Of a stretch of 35,206 bases of DNA, positions 8,496 to 17,913 are shown piece by piece. The notes under the pieces were generated by a model. The model was not told where the DNA came from, ran no database searches, and saw only the letters and a list, made by a program, of their open reading frames with translations. The position numbers were made by a program, and so were the translations under genes. The first letter of the stretch is position 1. Each line of letters starts with the position of its first letter. This DNA is from a bacterium CG_4_10_14_0_2_um_filter_33_32 (GTDB lineage Bacteria > Patescibacteriota > CPR2_A > CG2-30-33-46): assembly GCA_002792735.1 (NCBI GenBank), contig PFOW01000012.1, positions 1 to 35,206 on the forward strand, written 5' to 3'.

Positions 8496-9011
8496 CTAGA
8501 TAGGAAGATCTGGCGGTTCATCATTAGGTTGATTATCTCCCTGTTTCTTGTCATTTTTCCAAGGTCCTACGCTTTCATCGTAAATTTCTTCGGTAGGATT
8601 AGCGGGATTTGGGATATTATTACTTTGTGGCTGTTGAGGATTTTGAGATTCTTGTACATCGTTTGTATTGTTGGGTTGAGACGGCGCCTGGTTAGTATCT
8701 ATCTGCTCATTGCTCACTTCCGGAGCATATTTATTGTTAACCTGTTTTTCTATTGTTTTTTCTATTTCCTCGACCTTATTTAAATTAGTAGAATTATCTA
8801 TGCCGATTTCATGAATTTTTTGAGTTTCACTTCCATTGTGGATTTCGGGTAAATGTTCCAGATAATCTATTCCAACAATAGCCGCATAAGGCTTACCCGA
8901 TTTAGTAATTACAAAAATAGTGTTTTCATTTTTTGCAGTATCAACGAATTGATTCATGTTACCCATAAAATTTTCCAGGGTAATGATTTTATCTATTGGT
9001 ACTTCAATCAT
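8496..9011 (-). CDS. Phd/YefM-like antitoxin-domain protein with disordered tail
   Basis: A 171 aa protein from ATG 9011, chosen because AAAGGA precedes it by 7 nt; an upstream in-frame start at 9065 lacks this. Residues 1-55 (IITLENFMGNMNQFVDTAKNE, then IFVITKSGKPYAAIVGIDYLE) match the Phd/YefM antitoxin fold, a DNA-binding dimer that normally represses its own operon and neutralises a toxin through its C-terminus. Here the C-terminus is a long Asn/Gln/Pro-rich disordered tail (about 100 aa) and no toxin ORF adjoins it. It may be an orphan antitoxin or a regulator that borrowed the fold. It has its own terminator at 8451. Confidence 0.6.
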   Translation of the reverse strand: MIEVPIDKIITLENFMGNMNQFVDTAKNENTIFVITKSGKPYAAIVGIDYLEHLPEIHNGSETQKIHEIGIDNSTNLNKVEEIEKTIEKQVNNKYAPEVSNEQIDTNQAPSQPNNTNDVQESQNPQQPQSNNIPNPANPTEEIYDESVGPWKNDKKQGDNQPNDEPPDLPI

Positions 9012-9092
9012 AATTTTTCCTTTCAATCTTTCTTTAATTATTAAAAAAAAGAGGTTTTTTGTCAAACCTTTTTTAAGTAGGACATTTTATAC

Positions 9093-9953
9093 TTATAAAG
9101 CATTTTTTTCCAGATCCTCGGATTGGGGTTTTTCTATGTATTCTAAGTATTTTTTTGTAGTATTAAGATTTTTATGACCTGCCATGTAAGCAATAGCGAC
9201 TAGGCTTGTACCTTTTTTAATATGATGGGCACAAAAGGTGTGCCTTAGATCGTGAACACAGGCATCGTATATACCAGCTTTTTTATAATAATTAGAAATA
9301 GACATTCTAACATTTCTTTGATCCAGGGACTTACCATTCCTAGTTATAAAAAATATTTCTGATTTAACTCTGGGTCTTACTTTAAGGTATTCTTCCATTG
9401 CTTTTTTAGCCGGGGAATTTAAAGGGATTGTACGGGATATTTTTAGCTTTTCATCTAATACATCTAATTTGGATTCCTTACGCCTTATATCTTTTGTTCT
9501 AATTCTTACAGCCTCGCCAACTTTAATTCCTGTTTGAAGCATTAATTCAATTATGGCAAAATAGCGTTTATCATTTTTGGCTGAATCTCTTAATGCTTTA
9601 TACTCTACAACGCTTAAAATCCTTGGCTCAGATTCTTTTTCTTTTAAATATTTCAACGCAGATGCTGGATTTTTTGATATAAATTCGTTTAGCTCAAGAA
9701 ATTTAAAAAAAGATTTAACCGCAACTGTTCTAGCATTGATACTTTTCGGGCTTTTATTTTTTTTAATATAGCGTGATAAAAATTTTTCCAGATCCTCTCT
9801 TCTAACGAGATGGACTTTATGTCTTTTTATTTCCAACAAAAAATTAATTAGTTCATCTAAATTTCTTTCATAACTACGAATAGTGTGAGAGCTTTTTCCT
9901 GTTTTCTCTAAGTGTTTTGTAAACTTATTTTTTGCTTCAGTTATATGAATCAT
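9093..9953 (-). CDS. tyrosine recombinase / integrase, XerC/D-like
   Basis: A 286 aa two-domain tyrosine recombinase. An N-terminal SAM-like core-binding domain (about 1-95, TIRSYERNLDELINFL) precedes the catalytic domain. Catalytic residues seen: HDLR (H234, R237), MAGH260 and the nucleophile Y269 in TTKKYLEY, with a lysine near 169-171 in the beta-hairpin. The first catalytic Arg, normally in TGLR, is replaced by Lys144 in TGIKVGEA, which is unusual and may lower or alter activity. It strands separately with its own promoter (9962-9990). It could be a chromosome dimer resolvase or the integrase of a resident element; there is no obvious dif or att site next to it. Confidence 0.85.
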   Translation of the reverse strand: MIHITEAKNKFTKHLEKTGKSSHTIRSYERNLDELINFLLEIKRHKVHLVRREDLEKFLSRYIKKNKSPKSINARTVAVKSFFKFLELNEFISKNPASALKYLKEKESEPRILSVVEYKALRDSAKNDKRYFAIIELMLQTGIKVGEAVRIRTKDIRRKESKLDVLDEKLKISRTIPLNSPAKKAMEEYLKVRPRVKSEIFFITRNGKSLDQRNVRMSISNYYKKAGIYDACVHDLRHTFCAHHIKKGTSLVAIAYMAGHKNLNTTKKYLEYIEKPQSEDLEKNAL

Positions 9954-9961
9954 TTGCCTAT

Positions 9962-9990
9962 AGTCTAGCAGAGTAGGGTATAGTTGTCAA
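9962..9990 (-). promoter_or_regulatory. promoter of tyrosine recombinase gene
   Basis: On the minus strand TTGACA (9990-9985), a 17 nt spacer and TAGACT (9967-9962), then 7-8 nt to the ATG at 9953, so the message has practically no leader. Confidence 0.65.
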
Positions 9991-10073
9991 TAAATATATC
10001 TATAGGTATATTTATATAATAAAAGAAAATTAAAATTACTCCTATGTCATATCCGATAGAATGTAAAAAGGTG

Positions 10074-10102
10074 TTGACAAAATAGTTGTACCATGATACA
10101 AT
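10074..10102 (+). promoter_or_regulatory. strong consensus promoter of unassigned RNA
   Basis: TTGACA (10074-10079), exactly 17 nt, TACAAT (10097-10102). This is among the best promoters in the window and drives a region with no protein gene for 420 nt, which argues for a stable RNA or a long leader. Confidence 0.75.
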
Positions 10103-10108
10103 ACAAAG

Positions 10109-10492
10109 CTTTCTATTGAAAGCCTTTACATTGAAAAGTAAATAGAAGGGTTTAGAAGAAAGCTCAGGACGGGAGTTAGCCGGCTACAAGGAGGCAAATA
10201 ATAATATATTTAAGTGCCCATTCCTTCGGCAGCTAGTCGTTTCTTGAGCCTCCTTCTGAATCTTTCTATATCCTAGCTGGCTTGTTTAAGCCGACCTTTC
10301 GCGAGACTTATATAGGCCGCCCTTTTGCTAGGGTTGATAGCTTGGGAAAATATCAGGATCAACAGCATTAATAAAAAAATATGGCTGATTATACAGATAT
10401 TTAACTAAGTTGAGAGAGTACCTGTTCCGATAAATTAAGTTAGGGAGAACAAAATTTATTGGAGCAAGAATTATCGGAACAGATCTCTCTTT
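10109..10492 (+). ncRNA. structured RNA of unrecognised class, about 385 nt
   Basis: This gene-free stretch follows a perfect promoter and contains many possible helices. The first is GCTTTC-TATT-GAAAGC right at the start (10108-10123). Long-range pairs are TTTAGAAG (about 10151) with CTTCTGAA (about 10263), GGAGGC (10191-10196) with GCCTCC (10257-10262), and AGCCGGCTA (10178-10186) with TAGCTGGCT (10274-10282). The last would form a pseudoknot or an alternative fold with the first. Near the 3' end an 11 bp helix TGTTCCGATAA (10423-10433)/TTATCGGAACA (10471-10481) sits inside AGAGAG/CTCTCT and is followed by TTTATCTG, a possible terminator. I find no RNase P, SRP, 6S or tRNA signature. A separate promoter for the next gene begins at 10515, so it is probably a free-standing RNA. 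The 3' end is a guess. Confidence 0.55.
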
Positions 10493-10514
10493 ATCTGAAG
10501 TCAATGTATTACGT

Positions 10515-10526
10515 TATAATAATTAC
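10515..10526 (+). promoter_or_regulatory. -10 element giving leaderless GT39-like mRNA
   Basis: TATAAT (10515-10520), then AATTAC, then ATG at 10527. The 6 nt gap predicts that transcription starts on the ATG. This supports 10527 as the true start of the next gene, upstream of an in-frame TGA. Confidence 0.5.
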
Positions 10527-11912
10527 ATGAGAAAGATTAATATTTGATTATCTATCTTTACTGTTTTTATAGGTTTGGTTACATTATTTTTAATCATACC
10601 ATCTTTTAATAAACCATTAGCTCAAGATGAAGGCGTTTTTTTAAGTATAGCCGATGGTATTTCAAACGACAGAATTCCATATTTGGACTTTTTCGATCAT
10701 AAGCCACCCGGTATATATTTTCTTTTGGCGACTGTTTTGTTATTTTTCGGGAAAAATATATTTTTTATAAAAATTATTCTTTTATTATTTAATATTCTTT
10801 CTGCATTTTTTGTTTTTTTGTTTGCCGAAAAAATTAAAAAGGGAATCGGACTGTTAGGTTCCTTTCTTTTTTTATTTTCCCTTATATTTTTCGAGGGGAA
10901 TTATATTATTGCCGAACCTTTTATGGTTACTTTTATACTATTCTCTTTTTATTTTCTGCTGAAATATTTCGATAGTGATAAAAACTATTATCTTTTATTA
11001 GCTGGTTTTACTTCAGGATTAGCTCTTTTATTTAAACAAACAGCTATAGTAAATTTAATAATTTTTCTTTTCTTTTTATTAAGCGAAAAAAGAAAATCAA
11101 AGGATGTATTTTATTATTTGCTGGGTGTTATTATTCCTTGGCTGTTTGCCTTTCTTTACTTAATCGATAAAGGAGCCTTAAAAGAATCAATAAACCAGAT
11201 CATTGTGCTTAATTTTACAAGCTATCCGAGAGAACCATTGCAAATAGTTTTAAATTCCTTTATTGAAACCGTGAATAGAACTTTTCCTGCTTGGTTATTT
11301 TTTATAATTTATTTTTTTCAAAAGAAAAGTAAGAATACTGTGTTAAAGAAAATGATTCTGTTTTCGATAATTTTGCCAATACCTTTTTTCCTTGTAAGGC
11401 ATTATCCGCATTATTGGATTCAGATTCTCCCTTTTGTAGCAATTCTATCCGCTGCTGCTTTATATAATTTCTTTAATCAAAGAAAGAATATTATTTTTAA
11501 ATTAATAGTTTTTTTAATTATAAGTTTAAGCGTTTTCGGTAACTATAAACTATTTGTCTGGATTACTGATAATATAAATATACCTAAATTAAAAGAGCAG
11601 AATAGCGCCAAAGAATTTATAGATAATTTGCCTAATAAAAAAATTTTAACAGAAAATCAATTTACCTGTTTTTATTTTTTAATCGATAAAGAAAAAATTA
11701 CTAAATATCTTTATATAACCGAGGTTAATGATGGAGAGAAAGCAGAGCCAAAAACATTAGAATCTTTAAAAAGTAACCCGGATACTTATATTTTATGGAC
11801 AGAAGATTTGAATTTCGCGTATGCTAGGAAATTACAGGATTATATTATTAAAAATTATAAGCCGATTCGTAAGTTTGATAATCTAGGGCTTGTAGTTTAT
11901 GAAAAACCTTAA
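10527..11912 (+). CDS. GT39-like polytopic membrane glycosyltransferase with in-frame UGA at codon 7
   Basis: A multi-pass protein of 461 aa resembling PMT_2/ArnT-like lipid-linked-sugar transferases. The first loop has the acidic motif PLAQDEGVFLSIADG and the typical PYLDFFDHKPPGIYF; about ten hydrophobic segments follow and a soluble C-terminal part ends the protein. ATG at 10527, at leaderless distance from TATAAT, opens MRKINI, then TGA (10545-10547), then LSIFTVFIGLVTLFLIIPSF. Only by reading this TGA is the first transmembrane helix preceded by a normal charged N-terminus. Otherwise translation would have to start at TTG 10575 inside the helix, without a visible ribosome-binding site. 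It probably moves a sugar from a polyprenyl carrier onto protein or glycan outside the cell. It converges on the next gene with a 4 nt overlap. Confidence 0.75.
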
Positions 11913-13996
11913 TAGACTACTACCGCTGAGTTTCCAAACCAGCCCCATTTTGCCTTAAAGGTTCCAACGTCAAAAGTTCTGCCAGGATAACCATAGCCTG
12001 AATCATTTACCATAAAAGAAGTTGGGTTATCGATAGTGCTCGTAAAGCCTTTAACAACTTGTACATGAAGAGAATTTACTCCTCTTACGGTTTTTCCTCC
12101 AGGGGTTTTCCAATATACTTCATAGGCTGGTCATACGCCATTGACCCACCATACAATTACAGGATTTCCGTTTGTTATTTCTTGGGCAATGCCCTGTACA
12201 CTCCATCCGCTTTTAACACTTGTACTGCGCCAACTGGACATGGCTGCGGCAGTAGGACCCCAGTATGCGCCATACCTCCAATTTATACCTCCGGATTTGC
12301 CATCAACATTTCCGACTATACCGGAATAAGGATCTCCCCAGATAGAATTTGGATCTCCCCATGTGCCAGAAAATGAAGTCTTATCATAGCCAATAGTATT
12401 TAAAATTGTATTTTCTGAAACATACGCTCCTTTATAGGCTAAGGCCATTCTGGCAGCAGTTGCATAACATGAATAATTATGTCCTTGTCTATAAGAAGGT
12501 ACATTTAAAATCACAGTTTGTGCTTTTGTAGTAAAGGAAGTACTAAATGGCTGTATAGAATCTAAGCCGTTTATTGTTTTAATTCCAGTATCAACTCTTG
12601 CTGTATATGTTTGACTAAATCCTAAAGTATCATGAGAAAAAACCATAGCGTTTCCGTTTCAAGAAAAGCTTCCATTAACAGAAGGCCAAACGCTGAACCT
12701 ATTTTGAGCAGATCCATGATCAACTGCTTGGTTAAATGTAATGGTGATTTTTGTATTGGGATTAACACCATTAGCGCCATTTCAGGGTGATAGTTTAGAA
12801 ACCGTAACATATCCTATTGTTGTGAAGTTAAACTTAAAATCTTCCGCAAGCGAAACGCTATTCAAAGATTTAGCTGATTTATTTATAGTAATTTCATATT
12901 TTGTATTTTTAGCAAAATCGGATTTTTGAGTAAACTTAAGGGTACGGTTATTATCCCAAGAAAGGTTACGATCTATTTTCGGATTGATGGAAAAAGCAGA
13001 TTCAGCTGATGTCTTATCTATATCTTGCTTAAATTTAATTTTTATAGGTGTATTAGCTAGCACACCCGCACCCGTGGGTGAATAAGATTCTATCCCGGAA
13101 GCGTCTATTGTTCTAAAATAACTATTCCATATTTCCTGTTTTTCGCTTGCTGAAGTTTTTTCCTGGTTTTTATAGTTGTAGCTTATTAAATTTCTGTATA
13201 TTTTAAAGTTATAATCAGTGCTTTTTTTGTATTCTTCTTTTGGTTTTAAAAGGTATCTTACATCACTTTTTTTCTCTGTATTAAATTCTAGCGGAGGGTT
13301 TGATTCAAAAGAGAACTCAGCTAAATGTTCATGGGGGTAGTCAGTTTCAACTATGATATCTTGTTGTGGAAGAATCTCCTTGCTTCCATCTTTTGGATTA
13401 ACTAAGGTTACTTTTGGAGCTGGAGCTATTTGCATACTGAACATGTAATTTTTCTTTTTTGTTCCGAAAATACTCTTGATATTATTTACTGAAACCGTGT
13501 AGCGGGTTTCCATTTTTGGCGACTCTTTAGGAACAAATTTTAGCGTTTGGGAAAAATCCAATAAGTTATTTGAAAATTGCCAATCGCCGTCTATCTTTGG
13601 ATTTATTTCATATTGTAGGATTTTTTTATCAATAGGTTTGTCAAATTTTATTGTAAGCGGTTTTTTATCTGATATTTCAGTTATCCCGAGTGAGGGTTCG
13701 GTAGGAAATAATATTTTTGGTTCCGGCAAGGTAATTCCTAGAGAGCATAATATTAATCCGATAAAAAAAATAATGTTAAATATAACTTTCTTTTTATGGC
13801 TGCCAAACAGAAAATGATTTATTTTATATAAAAATTTTTTAAAAGAATGTAAAGTTTGTGGATCTAGGACATTTTTATTTTTTTTAATATGCGTAAATAA
13901 AATTACCCCATTATAGAGAAAAAATAGGGATAGCATAATGATAAGCGCTATACTTTGATGTCTGACATTAATTACGAATTCTACTACCTGTTTCAT
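11909..13996 (-). CDS. membrane-anchored Ig-like / C39 peptidase protein with three in-frame UGA codons
   Basis: Read through three TGA codons (12782-12784, 12659-12661, 12131-12133; codons 405, 446, 622), the frame runs unbroken to TAA at 11909 and gives 695 residues. Two transmembrane segments (about 14-36, 70-92) precede several SbsA/Big_5-like Ig domains, including IKIKFKQDID and ITITFNQAVD. A papain-like C39 domain ends the protein: Cys510 in QGHNYSCYATAARMAL, His644 in NSLHVQVVKGF, and N664/D665 in MVNDSGYG. The His and Asp lie after the third TGA, so termination there would remove half the active site. The second TGA aligns with Trp in the preceding Ig repeat (NLSWDNN versus FS-X-NGN), which favours Trp. 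The gene follows the deacetylase fusion by 3 nt in one operon. Role: extracellular peptidase, perhaps maturing surface proteins. Confidence 0.75.
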
Positions 13997-13999
13997 GGA

Positions 14000-16987
14000 T
14001 TAATCCTTATTAAGCCAATTTTTGTAAACGTCTTTTAGTGTTACGTATATTACTGGACCAGAGTCTTTTTCGTATTTGAATCCATCAATATAATTAAAGA
14101 GGTTATTTATTTTATCTTGTTCTTTTTTATTAAACCAGTGGGGATGGGAAAGGAACGTTACTTGTTTTCTTTCATTCAATGTCCCGCTTTGGTAGTTGTT
14201 ATTAAATCTATCTATCATGTCTTTAGATTGAAACCAATACGAGTCAGCTCCGTTATTCGGAATTTCCCACAGCTGTAAATTATTTGCGGATGATATATTT
14301 TGGTTGCCTATTGATGGTTTGTAGGGTTGTGTTGTTGGAGATAGCTTCCATGGTCCAACTTGTTTTGTATACCCACTATAGCCGAAATCATAAGCGGTTC
14401 TTCCGGATGAATCGATTTTTATGCCTGTTTTTTTTAAAGCTTTCAAGGTATCAAGATTTGCAAACCATCCGCCTGCCCTAAATGACATAGGCTTTCCTAG
14501 TCCTTTCTGATCAAACCACCATTCTGCTCGATTAATCAATTGAACTATTTTTTCTTCCGTGTAGTTAGTTGTTAGCACAGAGTAGCCATCTTTATATATA
14601 TCACCCCAATTAGGCCAGTCAGAAGCATATTTTGGATTTAGCCCAGCATCTTGTATAAAGTCATAAAACATATGCAGATGAAGCCCTATTTCATCTCTGT
14701 TGTTTTTACTTCTGTTTTTTACCCAATCAGTGATATATTGTTGTCTGTTTACCGGAATCGTTGATGTTGTGTATATTCTTGGGTTAAACATATGGGTAAG
14801 CGGTATATTATATTTTTTTGAAATATTATTAATAGAATCAAGGTAAGAGTTTGATACGTCATAACCTTCCCAGTCAAAATTCCATGTTACATATAATGGA
14901 TAAGATACATAGAAACCGCATTTTTGACTTTTATATTCTTTATCTCCATCATTTATAGTTACCTGTACTTGGTGAGTGCCAGGTAAAAGATTATTTATAG
15001 ATATATTTCCTTTCCAGTAGTTTTTATCCATATTTTCCATTTCTGTTTCAATGTTGCTGTCTATAATTTTATATTTTGCTTTTGGACTCTTTAGATTATC
15101 GTTACTGCTGATTGATAGTTTAAGTTTATTATCTGCAATTGGATTATCTGATATGAGTGACCATTTTCTTTCGACCTTTGCCAGTAGCGGGTAACTTCTT
15201 TCTTCATTTATTGATGATTGATATTTATATTTCCAGGGTTCCGGACTTTTATTTTCCGCTACTTGTTTGTTGGCGGCAAGATTTCCATAGTAAATAAATA
15301 CTTTATTTAATTCTCGGCCAGCATTTATTGGTTCAGGATTTTTGAATCTTAAAGTCGTATTATTTAAATTCCATTTGTTCTCAAGCCAGTAATCAATGTC
15401 CTGGTATTTTTTTCCGTTCCAGTAAACTATTTTTATATCGTTTCCGTTTGGAAGAGCCTTATCTTGTTTAACCATTGATTGGTGATCAAAAGTTACTTTA
15501 ATCACCTGGTTTTTAGGTATACTGCTGAATGACTCTAAATTTTTAATACTAATTTTTGTATTATATTCATACTCGTCGTTCCACCAAGACGATTCTGATT
15601 TTATAGCTTGGTTGCTTACGACTTTTTTTATTTCCTGAGCAACGCTCGTTAAGGCCGAAAAAGATAATATAGTTATTAATATAGAAGCAACCATAATATG
15701 TCTTTTTTTGATTATTCTATCTTGTCTAAATCTATTTTTGCTCCCAGAGAATAATCTTTTTAAAAAGCTCATTTCTTTTTCTGCATCTTCATATATTTCT
15801 TCTTCTAAGCGATACACAGTTTTCGTTTCTTTAATCTCTTGTTCGTCATGTAATCCTTTGTGGACATTAAGGCTGAATCTTAAATTGAATGGGAGAATGA
15901 TTGCAAGTGCTATAGAAAATATAAGCAGAACTAAAAACAAAAAAGAAAAAATCATTATTGAATCTGTTTTTACGCCACCCGAAATTTCATATAACTTTAG
16001 AAGAAATATGTGAATCCAGAATACCGCAAAAGCATTTTGTCCAAAAACAAGCAAAGTATCTCGTATTGCCGGTAAGTTTTTTAACTGTTTTAGCAGATAG
16101 AATATATAGTTTAGCAAAAAAGCAAAAGCAGTCCCTATTAGAAGAAAAGGTATTGATGGCGGTCACCTTAAAAAGAGGATATCAAATGGCTTGAAATTAA
16201 TATTAGCCGCAATTACTGCAATCAGTATTTCTATGGCCGATACTATCGCAAGAAACCTTGATATTTCTTTTTTATGGTGAAGTTTTTCTGTGGTTCTAAG
16301 CCAATGGCCCCAAGACATTCCCAAAATAAATATCGGGGCATATTGTAAAATGGGGAATCTAAAATATCCTTCACTGCCAGCCAAAAATGCTTTCCATGGT
16401 TCGAAAAATTCAGGCGCTTTAATCCCATAAAGAAAAAATCCGGTAAAATATAAATAAATTGAGATAATTATAGATATCGGTAAAGAGTTGGAAAGTTGTT
16501 TTAAGAACTTGGGGAATATAAAAACTAAAAATGAGTAAAAAATAAACGGAGGAATGAATTCTGTATATGAAGGAAGTGCTCTAAAAGTTAATATATCTAT
16601 AATTAATTTCCATTTATCCAAGGTCTGGCTTGCAAGTATTTGGCCTGATGAGACAAAAAAAGCTAGTAAATAATAAGACCCAAGGATTACTAATAGTCTT
16701 TTTAGCAGCTTTTTTCTTGATCCTATAATATATTCTTCATGTTTTATATATGCGATATAGGAAACTGCTCCTGAAACCAAAAGAAATACAGTAAAACAAA
16801 CTGTATTTCCAATTTTTTCCATCCCTAATAACAAGCTGTTTGTTGAATTATGAAAGAAGTAAACCGAATGAGCCAAGATCATCAAAAGAACCACCGATCC
16901 TCTCAGTAAATCTAATACAAAGTACCTTTTTCTAAAATGATGTGTCATGGCTTGCTCACATATAACTACTTCTATATTATTATACAT
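14000..16987 (-). CDS. acyltransferase - DUF2341 - polysaccharide-deacetylase-like fusion with in-frame UGA
   Basis: The frame is open for 995 residues apart from one TGA at 16163-16165 (codon 275). The N-terminal part is a polytopic acyltransferase of the DUF1624/heparan-glucosaminide N-acetyltransferase or acyltransferase-3 type (RYFVLDLLRGSVVLLMILAHS). The TGA falls in FLR-X-PPSIPFLLIG, where this family often has an aromatic residue before PPS. After more membrane helices, residues from about 440 are extracellular. A DUF2341-like domain starts at WWNDEYEYNTKISI. A NodB/deacetylase-like barrel follows, with TWNFDWEG, metal-type HLH in DEIGLHLHMF, FRAGGW and SHPHWF. The architecture suggests acetyl exchange on a surface glycan. 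An internal ATG at 16948 (MTHHFRKRY) is an alternative start. Confidence 0.75.
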
Positions 16988-17019
16988 GACTATACAAAAC
17001 TAAAAAATACGTAGGTAAG

Positions 17020-17913
17020 ATGTATAAATTATCGATTATTATGCCTGTGCACAACGAAGAAGAATCTATTAATGATTTTTACTGCGAGCTTATTAAGTAT
17101 ATAAAAATAAAAGAATCCGAAATTGTTTTTATTGATGACGGTTCTGATGATAATTCTTTAGACATAATGAAAAATCTTCAAAAAAAAGATAAGCGTATAA
17201 AAATAATTCAATTTTCTAAAAATTTTGGTCAGCAGGCCGCCATAAGGGCTGGTTTATCTTATATAAATGGAGATGTTGCAATTGTAATGGATGCCGATTT
17301 GCAGGATCACCCTAAATATATACCAGAACTTATTGAGAAATGGAAATCAGGCTATCAAGTTGTTTTTGCAAAGAGGCGTTTAAGGCTGGACTCTTTTTTT
17401 AAAAAAGCCAGTGTACTTATTTTTTATAAGATATTAAATTTGGTGGCTTCTAAAATCGATTCTAATGTAGGTGATTTTTATTTGCTAGATAAAAAAGCTA
17501 TAGAAAAGATTAATGCTTTCAAGAAAAAAACTATTTTTTTAAGAGGTTTTATTCAAGGGTTAGGTTTTAAACAAGGCAAGGTTTTAATAGATAGGGATAA
17601 AAGACATAAAGGGAAAAGTAGCTATTCATTTCTAAAAATGGTAAGGCTTGGGTTTGATGCTTTTATATCTTTGCCCAGGGGTTTAAGTAGATTAATTCTT
17701 CTTCTGGCAATTTTTATATTAGCTATGAGTAGTATCTTCTTATTTTTATTTTTTCAAAATTTAATAGCAGTTACTATCTTAATTTTTATTTTAGATATTT
17801 TTCAACTGTTTTTGCTAACGATATTATTTATTTATCTAAATTACACCATTGATGAGATTAGAAAAAAACCTCTTTATATAACAAAAAATATCTATGACCT
17901 CGAAGATGAATAA
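17020..17913 (+). CDS. GtrB/DPM1-like polyprenyl-phosphate glycosyltransferase
   Basis: A 297 aa GT2 enzyme with two C-terminal transmembrane helices (about 225-250 and 255-275), the form that charges undecaprenyl phosphate with a sugar. Motifs seen are SIIMPVHNEEESI, VFIDDGSDDNSLDIM, the DXD region VMDADLQDHPKYI and the downstream GDFYLLDKKA / FLRGFIQGLGFKQ, all typical of the family. AGGTAAG directly precedes the ATG. It overlaps the FAD-dependent gene by 20 nt, a pairing common in CPR surface-glycan loci. It would supply the lipid-linked sugar for a GT39-like enzyme such as the one at 10527 (inference). Confidence 0.88.
   Translation: MYKLSIIMPVHNEEESINDFYCELIKYIKIKESEIVFIDDGSDDNSLDIMKNLQKKDKRIKIIQFSKNFGQQAAIRAGLSYINGDVAIVMDADLQDHPKYIPELIEKWKSGYQVVFAKRRLRLDSFFKKASVLIFYKILNLVASKIDSNVGDFYLLDKKAIEKINAFKKKTIFLRGFIQGLGFKQGKVLIDRDKRHKGKSSYSFLKMVRLGFDAFISLPRGLSRLILLLAIFILAMSSIFLFLFFQNLIAVTILIFILDIFQLFLLTILFIYLNYTIDEIRKKPLYITKNIYDLEDE

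Noticed and set aside
10165-10190. Resemblance of GGGAGTTAGCCGG in the orphan RNA to a stretch of antisense 16S rRNA
   Set aside because: Only about a dozen bases match and the flanks do not; no other rRNA signature occurs around it.
9954-10526. Possible suppressor tRNA with UCA anticodon near the UGA-containing genes
   Set aside because: No T-loop (GTTCRANNC) or cloverleaf could be found on either strand in this gap.
12059-12376. Plus-strand 105 codon frame rich in Pro and Tyr
   Set aside because: Exactly antisense to the catalytic C39 region; a shadow of that gene.
10527-16987. In-frame UGA as selenocysteine
   Set aside because: The five positions are not catalytic Cys sites, three UGAs lie in one structural protein, and no SECIS-like hairpin directly follows in a consistent way.
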